Below are positions 1 through 8,466 of a DNA stretch of 64,000 bases, in pieces. Location of the stretch: contig NZ_VAJL01000001.1 in assembly GCF_006175945.1 (NCBI RefSeq), forward strand, positions 4,039,001 through 4,103,000. The letters run 5' to 3'. The notes beneath the pieces are model-generated. The model was not told the DNA's origin and searched no databases. It saw only the letters and a program-made list of their open reading frames with translations. The translations under genes were made by a program, and so were the position numbers. Every line of letters starts with the position of its first letter. Position 1 is the stretch's first letter. Origin of the DNA: Chryseobacterium mulctrae (GTDB taxonomy: Bacteria; Bacteroidota; Bacteroidia; Flavobacteriales; Weeksellaceae).

Positions 1-3000
1 GATCCTCAAGATTATCAGCTTCACAAAACTTCTGTTGAAATGAAAGCACTTCCTTCCGGAATTTATGTTGCCGAATATGAAGTTTCAGGTTCAAAACCAG
101 AAGAAGGTAATAATCATAACTTTTATTTTTTAGTTTCAAGTCATAAAATTATTTATCAGAATATCAACGAAAGCAATACACTTTCTAATGAATTGAAATT
201 AATCAGCTCAGAAAATGGGAAGCCAATCAATAATGAAAATCTTACATTTTATGAGTTTGTAGAAGGTAAAGCTTTAAATAAGGTTGTTGGTAAAACTGGT
301 GAAAATGGAGTTTTTAAATTTCCGATGACGAATAGTAAAGATTATTACAGAGCGATTTTGATTCAACAGCCGAAAACCAATGACTTTCAGTTGATGCAAA
401 TTTATGGTAATAATAATCGGGAAATATACAATCCGAATAAACAAACCCGTACAAAAGCTCAAATTTTTACAGACAGAGCAATTTACAGACCCGGACAAAC
501 CGTATATTTTAAAGTAATCAATACAAAAATAGACAATGAAATAGAATCTGTTGCATCAAATTTAAAACAGAAAATAACTTTAAGAGATACCAATAATCAG
601 GAAGTTACGGTACAGAATTTTACCACCAATGAATTTGGTTCTTATCACGGAAGTTTTATTTTGCCTAAAGGAAAACTGAACGGGAATTTTAGAATCATCA
701 CTGATGGAAATACGAGTGGTTACAGATATATAAAAGTTGAAGAATACAAACGTCCAAAATTTGAAGTGACTTTTGATCCTGTAAAAGATGAATATAAATA
801 CGGACAAACCATCGAACTGAAAGGTAAAGCAATGATGTTTTCTGGAGTGGCCTTGAGTAACACCAACGTCAACTACGAAATTAAAAAACAAAATATTCGT
901 TGGAGATATTTTCCTTGGTATCCGAATGATAATGATAACGAAAACTCCATTCTTGGCGAAGTTAAAACTAATGAAAAAGGAGAGTTTACTATAAAATTAG
1001 ACCTTAAAAAAGATGAAAAATTAGAAGAAATTCAGATTGATAATTACCAAATCAATGCTTCTGCGACTGATATCAATGGGGAAACTCAAACTGCAAATAC
1101 CAATTTAAAAGTAGCTTCGGTTTCTCATTATATCAAAGCTGACAATATTAAAAATATTTTTGCGGATGAAAACCTAAACGTAAAAGTTGAAACCAAAAAT
1201 TACAACGAACAAAATCTTAAAAAATCTTATCAGGTAAAGCTTTCAAAACTGGAAACTCCGAATAGGATTTTCAGAAACAATTTCAAAACAGAAGTTCAGA
1301 ATCTGCCGAAATTTTCAAAAGAAGAGTTTATCAGCAAATTTCCACATGATTTGTATGATAAAAATGATGAAATAAAAAACTGGAAAGTTGAAAAAGTTCT
1401 TATCAAAAAAATTCAAGAGCCATCAACCGAAAACCAACAACTGACAACTCAAGTAGACCTTGGAAAACTGGAAGCTGGAGATTACCAATTAGAATTGTAT
1501 AATATTGAAGGGAAAGACACAATAAAATCTACTCAAAATTTCAGTGTTTGGGATAAAAAATCTTTAAAGCCAACACAGAAAACTTTCTTAACGGTTTTAG
1601 AACCAAAAGATGAGGTTTCGAGAGGGGAAAAAGCAAAAATTTATGTATATTCATCAATTCCAAATGCTTTGGTGAATGTTTTCCTGCAAAATGGTTTAGG
1701 AAAAACAGTTACCGAAGTTCATCAGTTCAAAAACGGTGTGCTTGAATATGAAACTGAAATTCCGAATGATAAAAATGTAACGGGTTTAAATATTCAGTTT
1801 CAGTTGGCTTCATTTAATGATATTCAGACCGAAACGGTTGATTTAAAAATTAAAGATACAGAGCAGCCATTGAAAATAGAAACGGTAACATTCAGAGATA
1901 AAATAGAACCTAATTCTAAAGAAAAATGGACGGTGAAAGTTTCTGGTAACGACAAAGAAAAGATCAATGCTGAGATTTTAGCCAATATGTATGATATGTC
2001 TTTGGACCAGTTTTCTGTGAATACTTTTAACTGGCAAGAATTGTATAGACCTTATTCATTTACGTCTTCTTATGCAATCAATACGGGGCTTGAAGAAAAA
2101 TATTTTCAGAGCAGAATGGAATATTTTGATAATAAAGTAGTAGATATTCCTCAGTTTAACTGGTTTGATGGAAACATTTACTTTGTAGATTACAGTAGAC
2201 AACTGGAAACCACAACAGGAGTTGTTAATCAGGAAGGTGTAAAAGCTGCTGCATATACTCCGCCACCGCCGCCACCAACTGCAGGTGCAAAAGCAAGTAT
2301 GGCTAAAAGAGAAATAATGGCAGAAGACAAGATTATGGTGATTCAAAATGTTGTTCCTGAACCATTAAAAGCTCCAAGAATTGATGCAGATGGTGTCTCA
2401 GATAAAAATGAAGAGACTTTAGAAAATGTTCAGGTTCGTCAAAACTTAAACGAAACTGCATTCTTCTATCCGGATTTAAAAACTGATGCAGAAGGAAATG
2501 TTAACTTTGAATTCACGTCGCCCGAAGCTCTTACAAAATGGAAATTGATGTTCCTGGCTCATACAAAAAACGCAAGAGCAACAACTTTGGAAAAAGAAGT
2601 AGTGACGCAGAAAGAGTTTTCTGTTACCCCAAATTACCCAAGATTTTTGAGAGAAGGGGATGAATTGAATCTTCAGTCAAAACTATCAAATTTAACAAAC
2701 AAAAAATTGAATGGTTCTGCGCAACTGCAGATTTTGGATGCGTTTACCAACGAAGATATTTCAGAGAAATTTGGGTTAAGTACTTTGACGGCAGTTTCCG
2801 GTTATAATAAGGAACAGGCTTTTTCAGTAAATGAAAACGGAAACTCTGCACTAACCTGGAAAATAAAAGTACCGAATAACGTTTCATCAATCATTTTAAA
2901 AATAGTAGCAAAAGCAGGACAATATTCTGATGGTGAACAAAAAGCAATTCCGGTTTTACCAAACAGAATGTTGGTGACCGATGCAATTCCGATTTTTGTA

Positions 3001-4767
3001 AAAGAAGGTGAAACAAAAACTTTTGTTTTAGATAATCTTAAAAATACAAACTCAACAACGATCTCTAATGTTTCGAATACTTTAGAATTGACGACCAATC
3101 CGATTTGGGAAATTATGTTTGCACTTCCAAGTCTGAAAAATGACCAAAATAGTTCGGCAGATGTAGTCTTTAATAAATGGTTTGCCGATGTTTTGGCTTC
3201 AGAGATTTTTAAAGCCAACCCGAAACTGAAAACTGTTTTTGAAGAATATCAAAGCAAAGGTTTATTAACTTCAAATCTTGAAAAAAATCAGGAGCTGAAA
3301 CAATTGTTGCTTGAAGAAACTCCTTGGGTTTTGGAAAGTAAAAACGAAGAGGAGCAGATGGCAAAATTAGCATTGCTTTTTGATGCTAATACAATGAAAA
3401 ATTCTATCAACCAAGATTGGGATGATTTTAAAAAGCTGCAAAATCCGGATGGTGGTTTTTCTTGGTATCAAGGTTATCCGAGTTCGTACGGAACGTCTCT
3501 TTATATTCTGAAAAATTTAGGAAAAATAAACGCTTGGTTAAAAGAGAATGTGAAAGACTATCAATCTTCCGAACAGAAAGAATTGGTGGCAAAACTGATT
3601 GGTTATGTTGACAATGAAATCAATAAATATACTGATGTTAAAAAAGAAAATGTAATCAATAACTGGACTTTAGATTATCTAGACACCCGAAATTATTGGG
3701 AAAAACAATATCCTTTAAAAGGAAAAGGAGCAACGCTGAAATCTTTGGTAAAGCAAAAAGCTAAAACAACAAAAATTACCGATTTCACATTCTTCGGACT
3801 GCATCGTACAGCTTTATTAATGAGTGATTATGGCTTAAAAGATGTTTCAGATAAATTATTAAATTACTTAAAAGAAACTTCAGTAGATTCTAAAACTCAA
3901 GGTGTTTATTGGAAACAAAACCTTGATGATTGGGGGTGGTTCAGCTCGAAAATAGTGAATCATGCAGGAGCTTTGGAAGCTTTCAATAAATTGAAACCAA
4001 ACGACCAAAAATTCATTGAAGACATGAAGATTTGGTTGATTACTCAGAAAGAAGTCAATTCTTGGGGAAGCTCACGAGGAACTTCAGAAGTAATTTTTAC
4101 GATTTTAAATTCAGGGAAATCTTGGACTTCTGCGGAAAGCGATAAAGCAACAATCATTTGGGGCGGAAAAGAACTGAAACCGGAAACTCAGGCGACAGGT
4201 TATGTGAAATCTGCTGTAAAAACAGATGTTTTAGACAAAAATCTTGCAACAGTTACAGTAACAAAACCAGGCGCAGGAATTGTTCAGGGAGGTTTATTCT
4301 GGCAATATTATGAAGATTTAGATAAAATAAAATCTTCCGAAAATTATATTTCTGTTGTAAAAGAACTGTACAAAAAAGTAAAAACAGTAAACGGTGAAGA
4401 ATTACAGAAAATCTCTCCCGAAACTCCGCTGAAAGTAGGCGATAAAGTAACGGTAAGAATGATTTTAAATACAGACCGCGCCATGGAATTTATTCACATC
4501 AAAGATATGCGTGCGGCAGGATTTGAACCGTTGAATGTGCTTTCCGGTTATCAATGGAAAAATAGTTTGGGATATTATCAATCAACAAAAGATGCGTCTA
4601 CAAACTTCTATATTCAGTATATGCCGAAAGGAAAATATGTTTTTGAATATGATTATGTAGCCAATGTATCAGGAAAGTTCTCAAACGGAATTACAACAAT
4701 TCAAAACTATTATGCACCGCAGATGAATTCACATACAAAAGGTTCGAATGTGGTAATTATGGAATAG
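1..4767 (+). CDS. alpha-2-macroglobulin family (MG2/A2M) protein, 5' end outside window
   Basis: The reading frame is open from base 1, so the ATG at 40 is internal and the N-terminus is missing. The remaining ~1588 residues show macroglobulin features: an MG2-type segment (around residues 150-240, with AQIFTDRAIYRPGQTVYFK), several beta-rich MG domains, a proline-rich linker (PPPPPP, near residue 765), the A2M signature region around residue 817 (ETAFFYPDLKTDAEG) and a C-terminal helical/thioester-like domain followed by a receptor-binding-like domain. These proteins sit in the periplasm or on the cell surface and trap attacking proteases. The thioester motif (CxEQ) expected near residues 1045-1060 is absent; the aligned stretch reads NDQNSSADVVFNKWFADVLA. 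Ecotin follows 42 bp downstream, which supports an anti-protease role. A repeat-like phrase is translated at bases 1420-1452. Family assignment is firm; the trapping mechanism without a thioester is inference. Confidence 0.9.
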   Translation, partial: DPQDYQLHKTSVEMKALPSGIYVAEYEVSGSKPEEGNNHNFYFLVSSHKIIYQNINESNTLSNELKLISSENGKPINNENLTFYEFVEGKALNKVVGKTGENGVFKFPMTNSKDYYRAILIQQPKTNDFQLMQIYGNNNREIYNPNKQTRTKAQIFTDRAIYRPGQTVYFKVINTKIDNEIESVASNLKQKITLRDTNNQEVTVQNFTTNEFGSYHGSFILPKGKLNGNFRIITDGNTSGYRYIKVEEYKRPKFEVTFDPVKDEYKYGQTIELKGKAMMFSGVALSNTNVNYEIKKQNIRWRYFPWYPNDNDNENSILGEVKTNEKGEFTIKLDLKKDEKLEEIQIDNYQINASATDINGETQTANTNLKVASVSHYIKADNIKNIFADENLNVKVETKNYNEQNLKKSYQVKLSKLETPNRIFRNNFKTEVQNLPKFSKEEFISKFPHDLYDKNDEIKNWKVEKVLIKKIQEPSTENQQLTTQVDLGKLEAGDYQLELYNIEGKDTIKSTQNFSVWDKKSLKPTQKTFLTVLEPKDEVSRGEKAKIYVYSSIPNALVNVFLQNGLGKTVTEVHQFKNGVLEYETEIPNDKNVTGLNIQFQLASFNDIQTETVDLKIKDTEQPLKIETVTFRDKIEPNSKEKWTVKVSGNDKEKINAEILANMYDMSLDQFSVNTFNWQELYRPYSFTSSYAINTGLEEKYFQSRMEYFDNKVVDIPQFNWFDGNIYFVDYSRQLETTTGVVNQEGVKAAAYTPPPPPPTAGAKASMAKREIMAEDKIMVIQNVVPEPLKAPRIDADGVSDKNEETLENVQVRQNLNETAFFYPDLKTDAEGNVNFEFTSPEALTKWKLMFLAHTKNARATTLEKEVVTQKEFSVTPNYPRFLREGDELNLQSKLSNLTNKKLNGSAQLQILDAFTNEDISEKFGLSTLTAVSGYNKEQAFSVNENGNSALTWKIKVPNNVSSIILKIVAKAGQYSDGEQKAIPVLPNRMLVTDAIPIFVKEGETKTFVLDNLKNTNSTTISNVSNTLELTTNPIWEIMFALPSLKNDQNSSADVVFNKWFADVLASEIFKANPKLKTVFEEYQSKGLLTSNLEKNQELKQLLLEETPWVLESKNEEEQMAKLALLFDANTMKNSINQDWDDFKKLQNPDGGFSWYQGYPSSYGTSLYILKNLGKINAWLKENVKDYQSSEQKELVAKLIGYVDNEINKYTDVKKENVINNWTLDYLDTRNYWEKQYPLKGKGATLKSLVKQKAKTTKITDFTFFGLHRTALLMSDYGLKDVSDKLLNYLKETSVDSKTQGVYWKQNLDDWGWFSSKIVNHAGALEAFNKLKPNDQKFIEDMKIWLITQKEVNSWGSSRGTSEVIFTILNSGKSWTSAESDKATIIWGGKELKPETQATGYVKSAVKTDVLDKNLATVTVTKPGAGIVQGGLFWQYYEDLDKIKSSENYISVVKELYKKVKTVNGEELQKISPETPLKVGDKVTVRMILNTDRAMEFIHIKDMRAAGFEPLNVLSGYQWKNSLGYYQSTKDASTNFYIQYMPKGKYVFEYDYVANVSGKFSNGITTIQNYYAPQMNSHTKGSNVVIME

Positions 4768-4809
4768 TTTTTGAGTATAAGGAAATTGTAAATTTTAAAT
4801 CAAACAATT

Positions 4810-5301
4810 ATGAAATTTTTAAAAGCAGTATCCGTAGTATTGATGATGTTTGTGGTGGGTAATGTTTCTGCTCAGAAGAAAAAAACAGAGAAATTTGAAA
4901 AACTTGAGATAGAAATGTTTCCAAAAGCTAAAGAAGGTTTTAAGCAGGTTTATATTCAATTGCCTGTTGCAAAAAACGAAAATGATTTGAAAGTTGAATT
5001 TTTTGTAGGCGTTGAAAAATTATTGGACTGTAACAAACATTTTTTAATGGGAAAAGTTACTTCGCAAGATTTACAAGGTTGGGGTTACAATTACTATGAA
5101 GTAGAATCTAACGGAGAAACAGGCGGAACTTTAATGGCTTGTCCGGATCAGAAAAAGACTAAGAAATTTGTTTATTTACAACCTGAAATTGTAAGATACA
5201 ACAGCAAATTACCATTGGTTTTTTATGTGCCTAAAGACTTAGAAGTTCGCTATAGAGTTTTACGTCCAGACGCAACAATGAAAAAAGCAACTCAGAAATA
5301 A
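4810..5301 (+). CDS. eco: ecotin, periplasmic serine protease inhibitor
   Basis: 163 residues with a signal peptide (cleavage after ...NVSAQ). Hallmarks of ecotin are clear: LQGWGYNYYEV (LEGWGYDYY in E. coli), MACPDQKKTKKFV and RYNSKLPLVFYVPKDLEVRYRV. The two conserved cysteines are Cys74 and Cys111, which form the disulfide that holds the reactive loop. The P1 residue is Met109 (TLMAC), as in E. coli ecotin, which fits broad inhibition of trypsin-, chymotrypsin- and elastase-like enzymes. The gene begins 42 bp after the macroglobulin stop and ends at a strong terminator, so the two are probably one transcript. Ecotin acts as a dimer in the periplasm. Very secure assignment from sequence motifs. 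Confidence 0.95.
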   Translation: MKFLKAVSVVLMMFVVGNVSAQKKKTEKFEKLEIEMFPKAKEGFKQVYIQLPVAKNENDLKVEFFVGVEKLLDCNKHFLMGKVTSQDLQGWGYNYYEVESNGETGGTLMACPDQKKTKKFVYLQPEIVRYNSKLPLVFYVPKDLEVRYRVLRPDATMKKATQK

Positions 5302-5322
5302 ATTAACTTAGAATAATTAGCC

Positions 5323-5354
5323 AAGCTCCATACAAATTTGTATGGAGCTTTTTA
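5323..5354 (+). terminator. intrinsic terminator after ecotin
   Basis: Perfect hairpin AAGCTCCATACAAA/TTTGTATGGAGCTT followed by a T run, 22 bp after the ecotin stop. It closes the macroglobulin-ecotin unit. Confidence 0.9.
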
Positions 5355-5432
5355 ATTTCTGGGATTTTATTTTTAATAATAATTCACCATTCAAAATCAA
5401 AAAAAAATATTTCAATGAAACAAAAAAACTGA

Positions 5433-5440
5433 TATATTTG
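5433..5440 (+). promoter_or_regulatory. candidate -7 box (TATATTTG) for the DUF1569 gene
   Basis: Exact match to the Bacteroidota -7 consensus TAnnTTTG, 22 bp before the ATG at 5462. No clear TTG at -33 is seen, so this is a partial promoter match. Confidence 0.5.
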
Positions 5441-5461
5441 TTTCTAAAGATTTAGACAAAA

Positions 5462-5917
5462 ATGGAAAACGTATTTGACGCAAAAGATGCTCAGAATTAT
5501 ATCAATAGAATAAATAATCTTGTAGAAGAAACTCACGGTTTGTGGGGAAGAATGACGGTAGACCAAATGTTGGCGCACTGCTGTGTTTCTTATGAAATGG
5601 TTTACGAACCGGAAAAGCACAAAAAACCGGGCGCAATTGCTAAGTTTATTTTGAAAACTTTCGTAAAACCAAAAGTGACAAGCGAAAAAGCATATCCACA
5701 CGATTCTCCTACTGCACCACAATTTATAATTAAAGAAAGAAAAGATTTTGAAGAAGAAAAAAAGAGACTGATTGGTTTTATTCAAAAGACACAACAATTA
5801 GGAGCTTCAGCTTTTGACGGTAAAGAATCTTCTTCTTTTGGAAAATTAAAATCTCAGGAATGGAATAATATGTTTGCGAAACATCTTAATCATCACTTGA
5901 GTCAGTTTGGTGTATAG
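5462..5917 (+). CDS. DUF1569 / DinB-like four-helix protein
   Basis: 151 residues, no signal peptide. The segment WGRMTVDQMLAHC (residues 28-40) and the C-terminal QEWNNMFAKHLNHHLSQFGV match the DUF1569 family, which has the DinB/YfiT four-helix fold with a metal site made of histidines. Here the candidate ligands are the His of MLAHC and the HLNHH cluster near the C-terminus. The biochemical function of the family is unknown; related DinB-fold proteins are metal-dependent thiol-related enzymes. It starts a run of small genes after a terminator and a -7 box. Family call is good, function unknown. Confidence 0.8.
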   Translation: MENVFDAKDAQNYINRINNLVEETHGLWGRMTVDQMLAHCCVSYEMVYEPEKHKKPGAIAKFILKTFVKPKVTSEKAYPHDSPTAPQFIIKERKDFEEEKKRLIGFIQKTQQLGASAFDGKESSSFGKLKSQEWNNMFAKHLNHHLSQFGV

Positions 5918-5928
5918 AAATTGACGGG

Positions 5929-6450
5929 ATGAAAATATTCTTATTCTTATTTTTTTCGTGTTTAAATTTTTATGCGCAGTCGAACAATTTTCCTTTAAAA
6001 GAACAGGATTTCACCAAAATTATATTTAATGAAAAGCTGGGTTTTGATGGTAATATTGACGGTGAAAAAGTAGATGTCAGATTTGAAACTGTTACCAAAG
6101 ATCCGAAAAATCCAGAAAATTACGCGGTGAAAGGAATCTTTACAACCAACGGGAAAACATTGACCTGCAAAGGAAAACTGACATTTAATTCTGTCTATAA
6201 CATGAAAGATCATCCGGAGCAAATGATCGTTTTCGGTGATTTTTATTTAAGCGGAACTCAGCCTGATCATAATGACGGAATTTTTAAAGGAAAATTCAGA
6301 ATTGAGACAATGAAAGACCAAAGTCAGCGCGGAAATTATTCTATTACGACTTTTAAAGGAGTTTGGGAAAATTTCGAAACTGGAAAAGAATCTGATTTTT
6401 GGTTTGGGAATTTTACACATACAGATCTATCCAAAGTTATTTTTAAATAA
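5929..6450 (+). CDS. secreted protein of unknown function, paralogue of the next gene
   Basis: 173 residues with a signal peptide (cleavage near NFYAQ). I do not recognise a named family. The mature part is beta-rich with a repeated pattern GxFxGKF...GxW (GIFKGKFRIE at ~108, GVWENFETG at ~145). The downstream gene shows the same pattern (GIFTGKF, GDWKSYD), so the two are probably diverged duplicates. It starts 11 bp after DUF1569 and ends 6 bp before its paralogue, which suggests one transcript. Confidence 0.7.
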   Translation: MKIFLFLFFSCLNFYAQSNNFPLKEQDFTKIIFNEKLGFDGNIDGEKVDVRFETVTKDPKNPENYAVKGIFTTNGKTLTCKGKLTFNSVYNMKDHPEQMIVFGDFYLSGTQPDHNDGIFKGKFRIETMKDQSQRGNYSITTFKGVWENFETGKESDFWFGNFTHTDLSKVIFK

Positions 6451-6456
6451 TTAATC

Positions 6457-6927
6457 ATGAAATTATCATTACTATTTTTTGTTTTTCTATTCAAGTTTGC
6501 GTTCTCACAAATGCCAAATATTTCCAATGTTTGGCTAAATAATTCAAAGCCTTATGTAGGAACTATTGGAAATGATAAAGAAACCATTAAACTTAAAATA
6601 AATATTTCTGAGCAGGATAAGAAAAACGATCAGGAATATTTTGTTTCAGGATATACAGTTGTAGAAAATAACTATTCAAAATTTGAGGGGAAATTTAAAA
6701 TTACCAAATACAAAGATTCTAAAAGCAAAGGTGTTGTTTATGGTGATTATGAGTTGGTAGAAGAAGTAAAAGGCAAACATTCCGGAATTTTTACGGGTAA
6801 ATTTATTTATACTTTTAAATGGAATAAAACCTCAGAAAAAATTCAAAGTCAATATATCGAACTGATTGGTGACTGGAAAAGCTATGACAAAACTTTAGAT
6901 TTCAAAACACGCTTAAAAAATCAATAA
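6457..6927 (+). CDS. secreted protein of unknown function, paralogue of the previous gene
   Basis: 156 residues with a signal peptide (cleavage after KFAFSQ). Beta-rich, with YVFSGYTV-like and GIFTGKFIYTFKW segments that correspond to GIFKGKF in the upstream gene, and a C-terminal GDWKSYDKTL. No known domain recognised. It is tightly packed: 6 bp after its paralogue and 2 bp before a small membrane protein gene. Likely exported to the periplasm or outer membrane; role not predictable. Confidence 0.7.
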   Translation: MKLSLLFFVFLFKFAFSQMPNISNVWLNNSKPYVGTIGNDKETIKLKINISEQDKKNDQEYFVSGYTVVENNYSKFEGKFKITKYKDSKSKGVVYGDYELVEEVKGKHSGIFTGKFIYTFKWNKTSEKIQSQYIELIGDWKSYDKTLDFKTRLKNQ

Positions 6928-6929
6928 CT

Positions 6930-7328
6930 ATGTTAAAAAAAATATTGGCAGTTGTTGCCGGAATTATTGTTGGTTCTATCTGTGTTTGGGCGGTTGAAAC
7001 GCTTAATCATATGTTGTATCCTTATCCTGAAGGAATGAAACCCGGAGACATAGAAGGTTTTAAAAATTATATTGAAACTTTGCCTTTTTTAGGGAAATTT
7101 ATGGTGATTATTGGCTATGCTTTGGGAGCTTTGGTTTCGGGGTTTATTGCCACAAAGATCTCAAAAGATGGAAAACCTACTGCAGCATTGATTTGCGGGA
7201 TCATTTTTCTTGTTTTCACCATTTACAATATGACAGTTTTACCAACACCTATTTGGTTTTGGGTTCTTGGAATTTTAGTTTGGACATTAGTTTTAGCAGG
7301 ATACAGATTAGCTTTAAATAAAAAATAA
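6930..7328 (+). CDS. small integral membrane protein
   Basis: 132 residues with four hydrophobic segments (about residues 5-22, 50-75, 85-103 and 108-127). The first is followed by a polar loop (PYPEGMKPGDIEGFKNYIETLP). No family recognised with certainty; it resembles short conserved membrane proteins of flavobacteria. It starts 2 bp after the secreted paralogue and is followed 13 bp later by a VOC protein, so it is in the same run of genes. Confidence 0.7.
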   Translation: MLKKILAVVAGIIVGSICVWAVETLNHMLYPYPEGMKPGDIEGFKNYIETLPFLGKFMVIIGYALGALVSGFIATKISKDGKPTAALICGIIFLVFTIYNMTVLPTPIWFWVLGILVWTLVLAGYRLALNKK

Positions 7329-7341
7329 TAAAAACTTACAT

Positions 7342-7713
7342 ATGAAATTAGGCGTATTTTCGCTAAGCTTGAGCGTGAAAGATCTTGCTAAATCTAAAGA
7401 GTTTTACGAAAAACTTGGCTTCTCTGCGATGGGAGGAGGTATGGAAAATAATTATCTCATCATGAAAAACGGAAGTACGTTAATTGGTCTTTTTCAGGCG
7501 ATGTTCGACGGAAATATGTTGACTTTCAATCCGGGATGGGATGAGAATGCTCAGAACCTTGAGGAATTCGATGATGTAAGAGAAATTCAGAGAAAATTGA
7601 AAGAAAGCGGAGTAGAATTAGATAAAACCGCAGATGAAACCACCTCCGGTCCGGAACATATTTTCCTTAAAGATCCCGACGGAAATATGATTCTTATCGA
7701 TCAGCATCGTTAA
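7342..7713 (+). CDS. VOC (glyoxalase/bleomycin resistance/dioxygenase) family protein
   Basis: 123 residues with two beta-alpha-beta-beta-beta modules of the vicinal oxygen chelate fold: SLSVKDLAKSKEFYEKLGF at the start and HIFLKDPDGNMILIDQ at the end. The final GNMILID carries the usual metal-ligand position of the second module. VOC proteins include glyoxalases, ring-cleaving dioxygenases and antibiotic-binding proteins; substrate cannot be read from sequence. Confidence 0.85.
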   Translation: MKLGVFSLSLSVKDLAKSKEFYEKLGFSAMGGGMENNYLIMKNGSTLIGLFQAMFDGNMLTFNPGWDENAQNLEEFDDVREIQRKLKESGVELDKTADETTSGPEHIFLKDPDGNMILIDQHR

Positions 7714-7754
7714 TTCGTGGTTCGCGCTCCGCGCTCCGCGTCTGGAATCACACA

Positions 7755-7798
7755 TCTCGAATCTCAAATTTCAAATTTCAAATCTCAAATCTCAAATT
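7755..7798. repeat. short tandem A/T/C-rich repeat (ATCTCAAATTTCAAAT-type)
   Basis: Between two VOC genes, the units ATCTCAAAT and TTTCAAAT repeat imperfectly about five times. It is preceded by the GC-rich phrase CGCGCTCCGCGCTCCGCG (near 7730-7747), very unlike the surrounding base composition. No coding role; it ends just before the next ATG and probably forms part of its 5' UTR. Confidence 0.6.
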
Positions 7799-7808
7799 AA
7801 AATATATT

Positions 7809-8258
7809 ATGGCAACAGTAAATGTTTATCTTACCTTCAATGGAAACTGCAAAGAAGCTTTCGATTTTTATAAATCGGTTTTCGGCGGAGAATATCCTTA
7901 CATCGGAACTTTTGGAGAAATGCCTCCACAAGAAGGAAAAGAAATGTCTCAGGAAGATAAAGACAAAATTATGCACGTTTCTCTTCCGATTTCAAAAGAA
8001 ACCATTTTGATGGGAAGTGATACAGGTGGAGAATGGGCGTCAAGCTTAAAAGTTGGAAATAATTTTTCAGTTTCCATTAATGCAGATTCTAAAGAAGAAG
8101 CCGACAAACTTTTCAACGGACTTTCTGCAGGTGGTAATGTTACAATGCCTCTTGCTGATACTTTTTGGGGAGCATATTTCGGAATGTTCACGGATAAATT
8201 TGAAATCAACTGGATGGTAAATTATGATGATCCTGCGAAAATGCAACAACATCCTTAA
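7809..8258 (+). CDS. PhnB-like VOC family protein
   Basis: 149 residues. The N-terminus VNVYLTFNGNCKEAFDFYKSVFGG and the segment ADTFWGAYFGMFTDKFEINWMVN near residues 118-140 are typical of the PhnB/3-demethylubiquinone methyltransferase-like subgroup of the VOC superfamily. These proteins are dimeric; most have no proven reaction. It follows another VOC gene after a 95-bp repeat-containing gap and ends at a terminator. Family call is secure, function is not. Confidence 0.85.
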   Translation: MATVNVYLTFNGNCKEAFDFYKSVFGGEYPYIGTFGEMPPQEGKEMSQEDKDKIMHVSLPISKETILMGSDTGGEWASSLKVGNNFSVSINADSKEEADKLFNGLSAGGNVTMPLADTFWGAYFGMFTDKFEINWMVNYDDPAKMQQHP

Positions 8259-8288
8259 AATTTATACTCCAAATTTGAAACAAAACAA

Positions 8289-8326
8289 AATAATAACCGG
8301 CAATCATCTGTCGGTTATTGTTTTAC
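8289..8326 (+). terminator. intrinsic terminator after the PhnB-like gene
   Basis: Hairpin AATAACCG...CGGTTATT followed by GTTTT, with A-rich sequence on the upstream side, about 30 bp after the stop. Confidence 0.75.
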
Positions 8327-8343
8327 TATTAAGAAACTAGTTT

Positions 8344-8430
8344 TTCTTTGCTGAGAAGCCAAACGCCATCGCGAACGAAAAATATTTTCAAACATTTTAA
8401 ATAAAAACTTTGCGCTCTTTGCGTTAAAAA
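8344..8430. repeat. dispersed repeat, copy A (second copy at 32282-32364)
   Basis: The stretch starting TTCTTTGCTGAG and containing CGAAAAATATTTTCAA and ending GCGTTAAAAA recurs near-identically at 32282-32364, 24 kb away. Both copies are intergenic. The end phrase CTTTGCGCTCTTTGCGTTAA is itself a direct repeat. Confidence 0.75.
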
Positions 8431-8466
8431 CATAATTTTAAAATATAACTTAAAAAAAATAACAAA

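Noticed and set aside
580..891. Minus-strand ORFs inside the macroglobulin gene (also 2056-2346 and 2802-3218)
   Set aside because: They are antisense to a clear gene, rich in Phe/Ile/Cys as expected for reversed AT-rich coding DNA, and show no domains.
4741..4765. GGTTCGAAT, a possible tRNA T-arm
   Set aside because: It lies inside the macroglobulin coding sequence and no cloverleaf can be drawn around it.
7755..7798. Possible CRISPR-like array
   Set aside because: Repeat units are 8-9 bp and imperfect without unique spacers; no cas genes in the window.
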